From an uncultured bacterium (lineage in GTDB: Bacteria > Patescibacteriota > Saccharimonadia > Saccharimonadales > Saccharimonadaceae): a stretch of DNA of 6,908 nt. The notes under the pieces were generated by a model that was given only the letters and a program-made list of their open reading frames with translations, was not told the origin of the DNA and did not search any database. Both the position numbers and the translations under genes were made by a program. The DNA is taken from contig CALIMO010000015.1 of NCBI GenBank assembly GCA_938045655.1, positions 1-6,908 of the forward strand, read 5' to 3'. Positions 1-4,990 of this stretch are shown in pieces. Every line of letters begins with the position of its first letter. Position 1 is the stretch's first letter.

Positions 1-873
1 GCAGTTGCCAATTTTTCAGCAAAATTATGCGCTTCAGACAAAAACCTTATGGATTTATCAGAAATTAAAGATATTAATGATCTGAAAGAGCTATCACCTC
101 GACAAGCCATGCTTTTGAGTACGAATATAGTTATGAAATTAAAGAATTATGATAACTCCGAAGTATCTGACAGTCATAGAAAAGCCGACAGAATGTCAAC
201 TTTAGAAATAATGAAGCACCTATCGAAAGAAGGGGATTCGCCACTTGGTGTTTGTAGGAATTATGCCGATATGACTAAAATCATTTTTACGGCACTCAAA
301 AAAGTTCAAAATCCAGAAACAACTCGCCTTGCCAACACCTATTGTCGAGAAATTGTTGGTGAATCCCCGTGGGATGCCGTAAACCCCTTCAAGTCTAAAT
401 CTGCTGTAGGTCATAAATATAACCAATTCATAACCTTTACTCATGATGGAACCGCCATCACTAATGTAGACCCAACTTGGGGTCAATTAGATGGCAATTT
501 ATCGAAATACGCATCGCTATCAATGAATATCGTTGAGCGAGAACCGCTTGTAAGTGGTTTTATTAAGGATATCCGAGACAAAGGATATTTCAAGTCACCA
601 GAAGACAGAAAAAATACTGAAAACTTACGAGAATATTATATGAATATCGCTAAAAAAATTGATAAAGTCATATCAAGACTATCTCAAAAAGGACATAATC
701 GAGAAAATAATACATGTTTTGAAAAAATACAAAATATGCAATATTATTCGCTATTAAAATCAGCCGAACTCTCATCTTTCTTGCACGCGCATGGCCTAAT
801 TAGTAACCAAGAAATGGATAAATATCAAAAAGTTAAATCAGATATTGAAAATGAGATTGATAATACTCAATAA
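1..873 (+). CDS. Transglutaminase-like (Cys-His-Asp) protein, 5' end missing
   Basis: The frame is open from the first base of the window (starting AVANFSAKLC) to TAA at 871-873, giving 290 residues. The first ATG is at 49 but has no Shine-Dalgarno sequence and open frame before it, so the true start probably lies outside the window. Numbering from that ATG, three blocks match the transglutaminase-like cysteine-hydrolase fold: G-V-C-R-N-Y-A with Cys69, G-H-K-Y-N with His122, and V-D-P-T-W with Asp141. These are the expected order and context of a Cys-His-Asp triad. Proteins of this fold act as proteases, amidases or cross-linking enzymes; the substrate cannot be read from sequence. The C-terminal 130 residues are charged, probably helical, and unrecognised. 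No membrane segment is visible in the part present. The gene contains no TTCGAA, a word common in the core genes here, which may hint at a different origin. The fold call is moderately confident; the biological role is unknown. Confidence 0.72.
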   Translation, partial: AVANFSAKLCASDKNLMDLSEIKDINDLKELSPRQAMLLSTNIVMKLKNYDNSEVSDSHRKADRMSTLEIMKHLSKEGDSPLGVCRNYADMTKIIFTALKKVQNPETTRLANTYCREIVGESPWDAVNPFKSKSAVGHKYNQFITFTHDGTAITNVDPTWGQLDGNLSKYASLSMNIVEREPLVSGFIKDIRDKGYFKSPEDRKNTENLREYYMNIAKKIDKVISRLSQKGHNRENNTCFEKIQNMQYYSLLKSAELSSFLHAHGLISNQEMDKYQKVKSDIENEIDNTQ

Positions 874-898
874 CATCAAATTTACATTTTTTTGAAAG

Positions 899-921
899 AA
901 AAAAGTCCGCTATTGCGAACT
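899..921 (-). terminator. Rho-independent terminator of tRNA-Ser
   Basis: On the minus strand AGTTCGC, loop AATA and GCGGACT form a 7-bp stem (one G-T pair) followed by six T. It starts 9 nt past the tRNA CCA end. On the plus strand the same stem is followed by ATTTTCTCT, so it could also weakly end the transglutaminase-like transcript. Confidence 0.85.
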
Positions 922-929
922 ATTTTCTC

Positions 930-1022
930 TGGCGGAGGATGGGAGATTCGAACTCCCGCTCCAGGTTTCCCCAGACTAACGATTTAGCAAACCGTCCCCT
1001 TCAGCCACTTGGGTAATCCTCC
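930..1022 (-). tRNA. tRNA-Ser, anticodon GCU, CCA encoded
   Basis: The reverse complement folds as a class II tRNA of 93 nt including CCA. The acceptor stem is GGAGGAT/ATCCTCC, the discriminator is G, and CCA is encoded at 932-930. The anticodon stem ACGGT/ATCGT closes the loop TTGCTAA, giving anticodon GCT (bases 986-988), which reads AGC/AGU serine codons. The T arm is GGGAG, loop TTCGAAT, CTCCC. The long variable arm has a 6-bp stem around a GAAA loop, as expected for serine tRNAs. It is a single-gene unit with its own promoter and terminator. Confidence 0.97.
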
Positions 1023-1031
1023 AATATTTCT

Positions 1032-1060
1032 ATTTTATCAAATTTTTTCAAAAAACACAA
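1032..1060 (-). promoter_or_regulatory. Promoter of tRNA-Ser
   Basis: On the minus strand, -35 TTGTGT (1060-1055), a 17-nt spacer and -10 TAAAAT (1037-1032) lie 9 nt before the tRNA 5' end. The -35 box is weak, but spacing and position fit. It stands back to back with the pilin promoter; the two -35 boxes are 5 nt apart. Confidence 0.6.
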
Positions 1061-1065
1061 GAGCA

Positions 1066-1094
1066 TTGACAAAAATCACTTTTTTTGCTATAAT
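1066..1094 (+). promoter_or_regulatory. Consensus sigma-70 promoter of the pilin-like gene
   Basis: A perfect TTGACA (1066-1071), a 17-nt spacer and a perfect TATAAT (1089-1094). Only 9 nt separate the -10 box from the ATG at 1104, so transcription should begin about 2-4 nt before the start codon. There is no room for a Shine-Dalgarno sequence, so the mRNA should be effectively leaderless. Confidence 0.9.
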
Positions 1095-1103
1095 ATAGCC
1101 ATT

Positions 1104-1571
1104 ATGAAGAATTTTAAACAAGTTTCGAAAATCTCAATCAGCGGTTTTGTATCTTCTACATTTCCTGCAACTTTCTTGGCATTAAATGCTTTTGCAACCG
1201 GTGGAATATTTAGCGGTGGCGTTCAAGGCGGAGCTGATAAAGGCCGTGGCGAAGGTGTTCCAACTCAACTTTTTGGTGAAGGCAACACTGGAATTTTCAC
1301 CCAGATGGTGAATATGATGCTTTTTGCAGTTGGAATTTTAAGCGTTATAATGTTGATTTATGGCGGTTTACGATATATACTATCAAACGGTGATTCGAAA
1401 AAGGTTGATGCTGCAAAAAATACAATTCTTTATGCGATCATTGGCTTAATTATCGCAATGCTTTCTTATGCGATCATCAACTTCATTATTAGCTTATTCT
1501 TAGGAGGAGCCGGAACTGGTTTCGGCAGTGGCTCAAACGGAGCTAACGGTATTCCTCCAACAAATGTTTAA
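1104..1571 (+). CDS. T4SS-pilin-like (TrbC/VirB2-type) small membrane protein
   Basis: This is a protein of 155 residues. Residues 1-31 look like a signal peptide: basic start (MKNFKQVSK), hydrophobic stretch to about 30, and A-F-A at 29-31 as a likely cleavage site. A glycine-rich segment (about 33-63) follows, then two hydrophobic helices at about 66-90 and 106-134. They are separated by a short polar loop, S-N-G-D-S-K-K-V-D, and a Gly/Ser/Asn-rich tail ends the protein. The two-helix hairpin with the YGGLRYI...NGDSKKVDAAKN pattern is typical of the T4SS_pilin family, small VirB2/TrbC-like proteins frequent in Saccharibacteria and other CPR genomes. By family, it would sit in the membrane and could assemble into a secretion pilus. 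No other T4SS gene is in the window, so a pilus role is inferred. It is transcribed alone between its own promoter and terminator. ATG 1104 is the only sensible start. Confidence 0.85.
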   Translation: MKNFKQVSKISISGFVSSTFPATFLALNAFATGGIFSGGVQGGADKGRGEGVPTQLFGEGNTGIFTQMVNMMLFAVGILSVIMLIYGGLRYILSNGDSKKVDAAKNTILYAIIGLIIAMLSYAIINFIISLFLGGAGTGFGSGSNGANGIPPTNV

Positions 1572-1582
1572 TTTTTGAAACT

Positions 1583-1613
1583 AAAAAGTCGCCTTATAAG
1601 CGACTTTTTTTCT
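1583..1613 (+). terminator. Strong terminator after the pilin-like gene, probably bidirectional
   Basis: AAAAAGTCGC and GCGACTTTTT form a 10-bp stem around loop CTTATAA, followed by more T on the plus strand. The 5' A-run reads as a T-run on the minus strand, so the hairpin can also end the ABC operon, whose last stop codon is at 1625-1627. Confidence 0.9.
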
Positions 1614-1624
1614 TTTTTCTATTC

Positions 1625-1822
1625 TTATAAATATTGACGTAAACTAATGATCGGGTCTTTTCGGGCTGCACGGAAGGCAGGGTAAAGGCCAAAAATTACA
1701 CCAACCAACACCGAAATTCCACAAACCAAAACAGCAATTTGCCAAGAAATAACTGGACTAAACGGTAGAAACACGCTCACTCCAAAAGAAAATGCATAGC
1801 CAATTAGATAACTAAAAAATCA
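1625..1822 (-). pseudogene. In-frame C-terminal remainder of the permease after the TGA
   Basis: Continuing the permease frame past the TGA gives 64 residues to TAA at 1627-1625. They start FFSYLIGYAF, include a hydrophobic segment (QIAVLVCGISVLVGVIFGLY), and end in YPAFRAARKDP and IISLRQYL, the expected end of a MacB/FtsX permease. No frame change is needed, so one substitution rather than an indel broke the gene. The residue replaced sits where the family has a glycine pair (L-S-x-G-G) inside TM3. The piece has no start codon or ribosome site of its own, so it is translated only by readthrough. The remainder looks undecayed, which suggests a recent mutation, a base-call error, or real readthrough. 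Confidence 0.85.
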
Positions 1823-2857
1823 ACCACTTAATGAAATTATCATTGATTCTGTTAAAAATTGAAACAAAATATGCCGATTATTTGCACCAAGTGCTTTTCG
1901 AATACCAATTTCTCTCGTTCGCTCACTCACATTCACGAGCATAATATTCATAATGCCAATTCCACCAACAACTAGTGAAATACTTGCCACAATTGCCAAA
2001 ATAAATGTCGAAAGCTCAATAAATTTATCTGATGGATGCGAAATATTTTTACCAGTCAAAACTTCGAAATCTTTTTCGCCATTGTGGTTTTTTAGCATTC
2101 CTTTTTCAATTTCTTGCTGAACTTGATTCAAATTATTAACACTTTTCACACGAATATTCACTTGCTGAATCTGGAGATTTTCACCAATAATTCGTTTTGC
2201 AGTCACATATGGAATAATTGCCGTATTGTTAAAATCAACATTACTAAAGTTAATTGATGAACTTTGATGGGCTAAAACACCAATCACAATGAATTTTTCG
2301 CCTTTCATTGTAATTTCTTTTCCTAAAGCCTGAGTTGTTCCAAACAAATCAATGGCCATTTGATTGCCAATTACAACAGTGTTTGCATTAGCGCTTTCTG
2401 CAATAAATTGACCTTCACGGACTTTCAAACCCACAGTTTGATCAAGGTTTGGACTGGTTGCCAGCAAGTTTGCATATTTTTCATCTCCATCGCCCTTAAC
2501 TTTTGCTGAAAAATTCGCAAGCGGTGCCACAGCTAAAACATCTTTTACTTTCGAAATTAAGCCTAAGTCTTCATTTTTGATTGAACTCTGTGTAAAATTT
2601 CGAGAAGTTGCCAAATTTGTAATAACATTTTTATTATTTGCAGTTAATTCTTTTGGCCGAACCACCGCCAAAGATTCACCCTCAGCTATAATTTGATTCG
2701 AAATCATCGAGCTAACACCGCCCGAAAGTGAAAAAATTATCACAACGCTAGAAATCCCAATCATTACACCTAGCATTGTAAGAAAAGTTCGCAAACGGTT
2801 GGCGTGCAACGATTCAAATGCATTTTCAATATTAGTTTTTAAAACTCGCAAACTCAT
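1820..2857 (-). CDS. MacB/FtsX-type ABC permease, cut short by an in-frame TGA
   Basis: This is the permease of the ABC transporter whose ATPase lies just upstream. ATG at 2857 directly abuts the ATPase stop (TAAATG), with GGAG 5 nt before it, so translation is coupled. The 345 residues before the TGA (1822-1820) show the MacB layout. TM1 is at about 25-46 (TFLTMLGVMIGISSVVI). An extracytoplasmic MacB-core-like domain covers about 47-275. FtsX TM2 is at about 283-308 (GGIGIMNIML), followed by the family motif SERTREIGIRKALGA at 311-325, and the start of TM3 is at 335-345. A normal family member continues through TM3, a loop, TM4 and a basic tail. That part is present in the same frame after the TGA (next entry). 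The single change GGA to TGA would explain it. As written the protein lacks half of TM3 and all of TM4 and would probably not work. Read through, it is 410 residues, a normal size. Confidence 0.88.
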   Translation of the reverse strand: MSLRVLKTNIENAFESLHANRLRTFLTMLGVMIGISSVVIIFSLSGGVSSMISNQIIAEGESLAVVRPKELTANNKNVITNLATSRNFTQSSIKNEDLGLISKVKDVLAVAPLANFSAKVKGDGDEKYANLLATSPNLDQTVGLKVREGQFIAESANANTVVIGNQMAIDLFGTTQALGKEITMKGEKFIVIGVLAHQSSSINFSNVDFNNTAIIPYVTAKRIIGENLQIQQVNIRVKSVNNLNQVQQEIEKGMLKNHNGEKDFEVLTGKNISHPSDKFIELSTFILAIVASISLVVGGIGIMNIMLVNVSERTREIGIRKALGANNRHILFQFLTESMIISLSG

Positions 2858-3658
2858 TTAAACTCCCAATTCTTCTTTAATTTCATCAATTTTTTCTTCA
2901 ACTTTTTCAATTTTATCGAGCGTATTTAGCTTTCCATCTTTTTTCGAAGATTTCTTTGCAGGTTTTTTCTTAACATCTGTATCAATTTTGCCATCGAACA
3001 TTGTAATAATTCGTGTTGCGTAAGCCATTAAATCTGGATTATGCGTCACCATAATAATTGTGTTGCCTTTTTTATGAACTTCAGCAAGTTCTTCCATAAT
3101 AATATGTGAACTTTTCGAATCAAGATTTCCTGTTGGCTCATCAGCAAGAATAATTGAAGGCTTATTCACGAGCGCCCGCGCAATTGCTACGCGCTGAGTT
3201 TGCCCACCAGAAAGTTGCCACGGCATATAAAATTCGCGCTCACCAAGATGAAATTGTTTTAAGACTTCTGAAGCTTTTTCGAGCCGTTTAACTTTTCCAA
3301 TTCCTTTATAAACCAGTGGTAAAGCCACATTTTCAATTACGGTTAGGCGGGGAATTAAGTTGAAATTTTGAAAAATAAAACCGATTTTTTCACTTCGAAT
3401 TTTCGCTTGGTTGCGGCGCGACATTCGTGCAACGTTCTGTCCGTCAAGAACATAATCTCCCTCAGTCGCACGATCAAGAAGACCAATTGTGTTTAAAAGT
3501 GTGGTTTTTCCGCAGCCAGAAGGCCCCATAATTATAATGAATTCACCTTGTTTAATACTTAAATTTACACCATTTAAAGCATAATTTTCAGCATCACCAA
3601 CACCAAAACGCTTTTTCAAATTTCGAAGTTTAACAATCTCTTTTTCATTTTTCGCCAT
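2858..3658 (-). CDS. ABC transporter ATPase, LolD/MacB type
   Basis: This is the nucleotide-binding subunit (266 aa) that powers the adjacent permease. Visible motifs are Walker A G-P-S-G-C-G-K-T at 45-52, Q-loop Gln97 in FQNFN, signature LSGGQ at 149-153, Walker B SIILADE at 168-174 followed by the family-typical PTGNLD, and the switch His206 in MVTHNPD. These features and the length of the core place it with the LolD/MacB/YtrE-like group that pairs with FtsX-type permeases. Members handle lipoproteins, peptides, antibiotics or signals; the substrate here is unknown. No MacA-like adaptor or sensor kinase is next to it. Residues 230-266 are an unusual extension: a lysine-rich stretch (KKKPAKKSSKK) and then an amphipathic E/K/I helix that could form a coiled coil. 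The start ATG (3658) lies 9 nt after a -10 box, so the mRNA is probably leaderless. Confidence 0.93.
   Translation of the reverse strand: MAKNEKEIVKLRNLKKRFGVGDAENYALNGVNLSIKQGEFIIIMGPSGCGKTTLLNTIGLLDRATEGDYVLDGQNVARMSRRNQAKIRSEKIGFIFQNFNLIPRLTVIENVALPLVYKGIGKVKRLEKASEVLKQFHLGEREFYMPWQLSGGQTQRVAIARALVNKPSIILADEPTGNLDSKSSHIIMEELAEVHKKGNTIIMVTHNPDLMAYATRIITMFDGKIDTDVKKKPAKKSSKKDGKLNTLDKIEKVEEKIDEIKEELGV
2863..2866 (-). promoter_or_regulatory. Shine-Dalgarno GGAG of the permease
   Basis: GGAG lies 5 nt before ATG 2857 and is inside the last codons of the ATPase. It fixes the permease start and shows that SD-led initiation is used for the second gene of this operon. Confidence 0.75.
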
Positions 3659-3667
3659 AGTAATTCT

Positions 3668-3696
3668 ATTATATATTTTTTCAACATTTTTCGCAA
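3668..3696 (-). promoter_or_regulatory. Promoter of the ABC operon
   Basis: On the minus strand, TTGCGA (3696-3691), a 17-nt spacer and a perfect TATAAT (3673-3668) lie 9 nt before the ATPase ATG. This is the same -10-to-ATG distance as at the pilin-like gene, so a near-leaderless mRNA is expected. Confidence 0.7.
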
Positions 3697-3731
3697 ATGC
3701 TTTCAGGCGAGTTTTTTCGAATTTTCAAGGA

Positions 3732-3752
3732 GTTTCCACAGCTTTTTCCACA
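3732..3752 (+). other. Pair of DnaA-box-like 9-mers
   Basis: GTTTCCACA (3732-3740) and TTTTCCACA (3744-3752) lie in the same direction in the 103-bp gap between rlmH and the ABC operon. The second fits the loose box TTWTNCACA and the first misses it at one position. Two boxes in AT-rich DNA can arise by chance, and no larger cluster, dnaA or dnaN is visible. Confidence 0.25.
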
Positions 3753-3761
3753 AAAAATAAT

Positions 3762-4214
3762 TTATTCGTGGTGATATTTTCCGCCAGAAGAAATTTCTTG
3801 CGCCCGATAAATTTGTTCAACCAAAATTAAGCGCACAATTTGATGCGGAAAAACTAATTTCGAAAGACTCCAAACAAAATTTGCTCGCCAGCGAAGCTCT
3901 TCAGACACGCCAAAAGCTCCACCAATCACAATCACAAAATTCTGCGAATTCACAAATCCGTTCGAAAGCATTTCGGCGAGCTCTGGGCTAGAAATATTTT
4001 TACCACGCTCATCCAGCAAAATCACAAAATCGCTCGGTTTAATTTTTGCCAAAATCCGCTGAGTTTCTTCTTCGCGCGCTTTTTCTTCAGCAAAATTCGA
4101 ATGCGGCAAAATATCCCAGCCCAAATTAAACGGTTTTTTGAGCCGTTTTTCGAAAAGTTCGATTCCATTCGAAACCCACTTTTCGTGCTTTTTGCCAATC
4201 GCGATAATCCTCAT
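3762..4214 (-). CDS. rlmH: 23S rRNA (pseudouridine1915-N3)-methyltransferase RlmH
   Basis: This is a complete 150-residue protein, the usual size for RlmH, a dimeric SPOUT methyltransferase that methylates pseudouridine 1915 in helix 69 of 23S rRNA with SAM as donor. Diagnostic blocks are LLDERGK at 66-72, the SAM-pocket glycine loop VIGGAFG at 96-102, SLSKLVFPHQ at 116-125 with R128, LVEQIYRA at 131-138, and the invariant C-terminal YHHE at 147-150, directly followed by TAA. The start MRIIAIGKKHEK aligns with the family N-terminus. The gene is a single transcription unit: its own promoter lies just upstream, and the next gene begins 103 nt downstream with another promoter. No clear hairpin terminator was found after it. 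Confidence 0.97.
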   Translation of the reverse strand: MRIIAIGKKHEKWVSNGIELFEKRLKKPFNLGWDILPHSNFAEEKAREEETQRILAKIKPSDFVILLDERGKNISSPELAEMLSNGFVNSQNFVIVIGGAFGVSEELRWRANFVWSLSKLVFPHQIVRLILVEQIYRAQEISSGGKYHHE

Positions 4215-4220
4215 AATTAG

Positions 4221-4248
4221 ATTTTACCATTTTTACAGGATTCTTCAA
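4221..4248 (-). promoter_or_regulatory. Probable rlmH promoter
   Basis: On the minus strand TTGAAG (4248-4243), a 16-nt spacer and TAAAAT (4226-4221) end only 6 nt before the rlmH ATG. The transcript would start at or about the A of the ATG. Both boxes are imperfect. It diverges from the first accessory-unit promoter, whose -35 box begins at 4268. Confidence 0.5.
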
Positions 4249-4267
4249 ACTATTTTCGATCAAATAC

Positions 4268-4296
4268 TTGACTTATTACTATTATTATGCTATAAT
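4268..4296 (+). promoter_or_regulatory. Promoter of accessory unit 1
   Basis: TTGACT (4268-4273), a 17-nt spacer and a perfect TATAAT (4291-4296). Transcription should begin near 4303. It has the same two hexamers and spacer length as the promoter of accessory unit 2. Confidence 0.88.
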
Positions 4297-4302
4297 AAGA
4301 TT

Positions 4303-4498
4303 ATTCGTTAGTTAGGGAACTAACGATGGAACATTGCAAGGATTGAGTTTAATATTTTAGACTGCGACATTTTATTCACCAGATTTACTACTTGGCGATA
4401 AGTTTTGAAAAAGATATTTTAAAAGCTTTTCGCTGAGTAGTAACTCAAGCAAAAAGAAAGGCTCCCATTACCATTTATGAGGGAGATGGATTAATAGA
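4303..4498 (+). ncRNA. Structured 5' leader of accessory unit 1 (candidate cis-regulatory RNA)
   Basis: About 196 nt lie between the predicted transcription start and the ATG, with no plausible ORF. Three structures can be drawn by eye. (a) Right at the 5' end, CGTTAGTT / loop AGGG / AACTAACG is a perfect 8-bp hairpin (4306-4325). (b) A 25-bp hairpin lies at 4385-4443 (separate entry). (c) CTCCC (4462-4466) pairs with GGGAG (4481-4485), which is the only SD-like sequence before the gene, so the ribosome site can be closed. The loop GGGA (4315-4318) of the first hairpin is complementary to TCCC (4463-4466) of the closing strand, so an opening switch is conceivable but untested. The words GAACATT (4329-4335) and ATTGAGTTTAA (4342-4352) recur in the leader of unit 2. 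I do not recognise a known riboswitch class. Confidence 0.6.
4385..4443 (+). other. Long near-perfect RNA hairpin, leader 1
   Basis: Arm 4385-4402 pairs with 4426-4443 (17 of 18 positions, T-T mismatch at 4399/4429, two G-T pairs). After one bulged G (4425), TTTTGAAA (4403-4410) pairs with TTTTAAAA (4417-4424). The loop is AAGATA (4411-4416). That makes 25 bp in 59 nt. No T-run follows, so it is not a terminator. Confidence 0.85.
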
Positions 4499-4837
4499 AT
4501 GACCAAGATTATAAACATGACCCCACATCCACTTTGTCTGTTAGCAGAGGATGGAAGTGTCCTCCGCGAGATTAAACCGAGCGGAACCATAGCTCGGGCA
4601 GAGCAAACAGATGTACCGGTAGGAGACATAGATGGCTTTCCACTAGTACGCTCCTCATATGGGGAGCCAATAGATCTACCAGAATATGAAGAGGGAGCAT
4701 ACCTCTTCGTAAGTCTGGCAACAGCTAAGGCTGCTCAAGCAGTAGGCCGTCGCACCGACGACTTACTGCTTTCATCTCAGCAAGTAAGAGATGAAAACGG
4801 CCGAATAATAGGCTGTCGGGGATTTGCGGTGTTATAG
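4499..4837 (+). CDS. Small phage-associated conserved protein (starts MTKIINMTPHPL)
   Basis: This is a complete protein of 112 residues with ATG 4499 as the only in-frame start after a stop at 4478-4480. The N-terminus IINMTPHPL, the middle PSGTIARAEQ and VGDIDGFPLVRSSYGEPIDLP, then AYLFVSLATAKAA, R-R-T-D-D, and the end VRDENGRIIGCRGFAVL match, from memory, a family of small stand-alone proteins common in phages and prophages of Firmicutes and Actinobacteria. Its function is not known to me. It is soluble, with no signal peptide or membrane helix. GC is about 49% (counted by eye), well above its surroundings. It contains no TTCGAA and is the only gene here ending in TAG. These point to recent acquisition. 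The SD-like GGGAG is 13 nt from the ATG, longer than usual, and can be masked by the leader hairpin. It is the only gene of its unit, with its own promoter and a terminator 12 nt after the stop. Confidence 0.85.
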   Translation: MTKIINMTPHPLCLLAEDGSVLREIKPSGTIARAEQTDVPVGDIDGFPLVRSSYGEPIDLPEYEEGAYLFVSLATAKAAQAVGRRTDDLLLSSQQVRDENGRIIGCRGFAVL

Positions 4838-4849
4838 CTCAATTATCAC

Positions 4850-4878
4850 GAGTCTCGTATAATAACGAGGCTCTTTTT
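4850..4878 (+). terminator. Strong terminator of accessory unit 1
   Basis: GAGTCTCGT (4850-4858), loop ATAATA and ACGAGGCTC (4865-4873) form a 9-bp stem with one T-G pair, followed directly by five T. Confidence 0.95.
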
Positions 4879-4910
4879 CTTGAACTTAAAATCCATTCAT
4901 TAAGCTTTGT

Positions 4911-4945
4911 GCATAAATTACTAACCCAAAATTACAACTTTATGC
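4911..4945. repeat. Spaced inverted repeat before promoter 2
   Basis: GCATAAA (4911-4917) and TTTATGC (4939-4945) are perfect inverted arms, 21 nt apart, ending 10 nt before the -35 box of unit 2. The spacing equals two helical turns, so an operator is possible, but a 7-bp match in AT-rich DNA is weak evidence. The rest of 4879-4955 shows nothing recognisable. Confidence 0.3.
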
Positions 4946-4955
4946 GGTTATTTGC

Positions 4956-4984
4956 TTGACTTTTTTCAATTTTAGTGATATAAT
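4956..4984 (+). promoter_or_regulatory. Promoter of accessory unit 2
   Basis: TTGACT (4956-4961), a 17-nt spacer and TATAAT (4979-4984). Transcription should start near 4991. Hexamers and spacer length are identical to the promoter of unit 1, while the spacer sequences differ. Confidence 0.88.
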
Positions 4985-4990
4985 TAAGTT

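Noticed and set aside
1820..1822. Genome-wide UGA=Gly code (code 25)
   Set aside because: The other intact genes carry about 80 glycine codons with no in-frame TGA. In code-25 genomes TGA is frequent. Kept only as a rare-recoding option.
1820..1822. Selenocysteine codon
   Set aside because: The site is a conserved glycine in a membrane helix. No SECIS-like hairpin is evident after it and the family has no selenoproteins that I know of.
1811..1822. Homopolymer frameshift at the T-run after the permease TGA
   Set aside because: The conserved C-terminus continues in the same frame on both sides, so a substitution, not an indel, fits.
3762..3776. SCC-type attachment site at the 3' end of rlmH
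   Set aside because: The sequence does not show the staphylococcal att core, and the DNA after rlmH is an ordinary host-like ABC operon without recombinases.
4306..4443. Integron attC site or cassette array
   Set aside because: The hairpin ends do not carry the GTTRRRY/RYYYAAC core pair, each gene has its own promoter, and no integrase is present.
4303..4498. Retron-type msr-msd RNA, suggested by the long hairpin before a gene
   Set aside because: No reverse transcriptase is encoded nearby and the a1/a2 flanking repeats are not seen.
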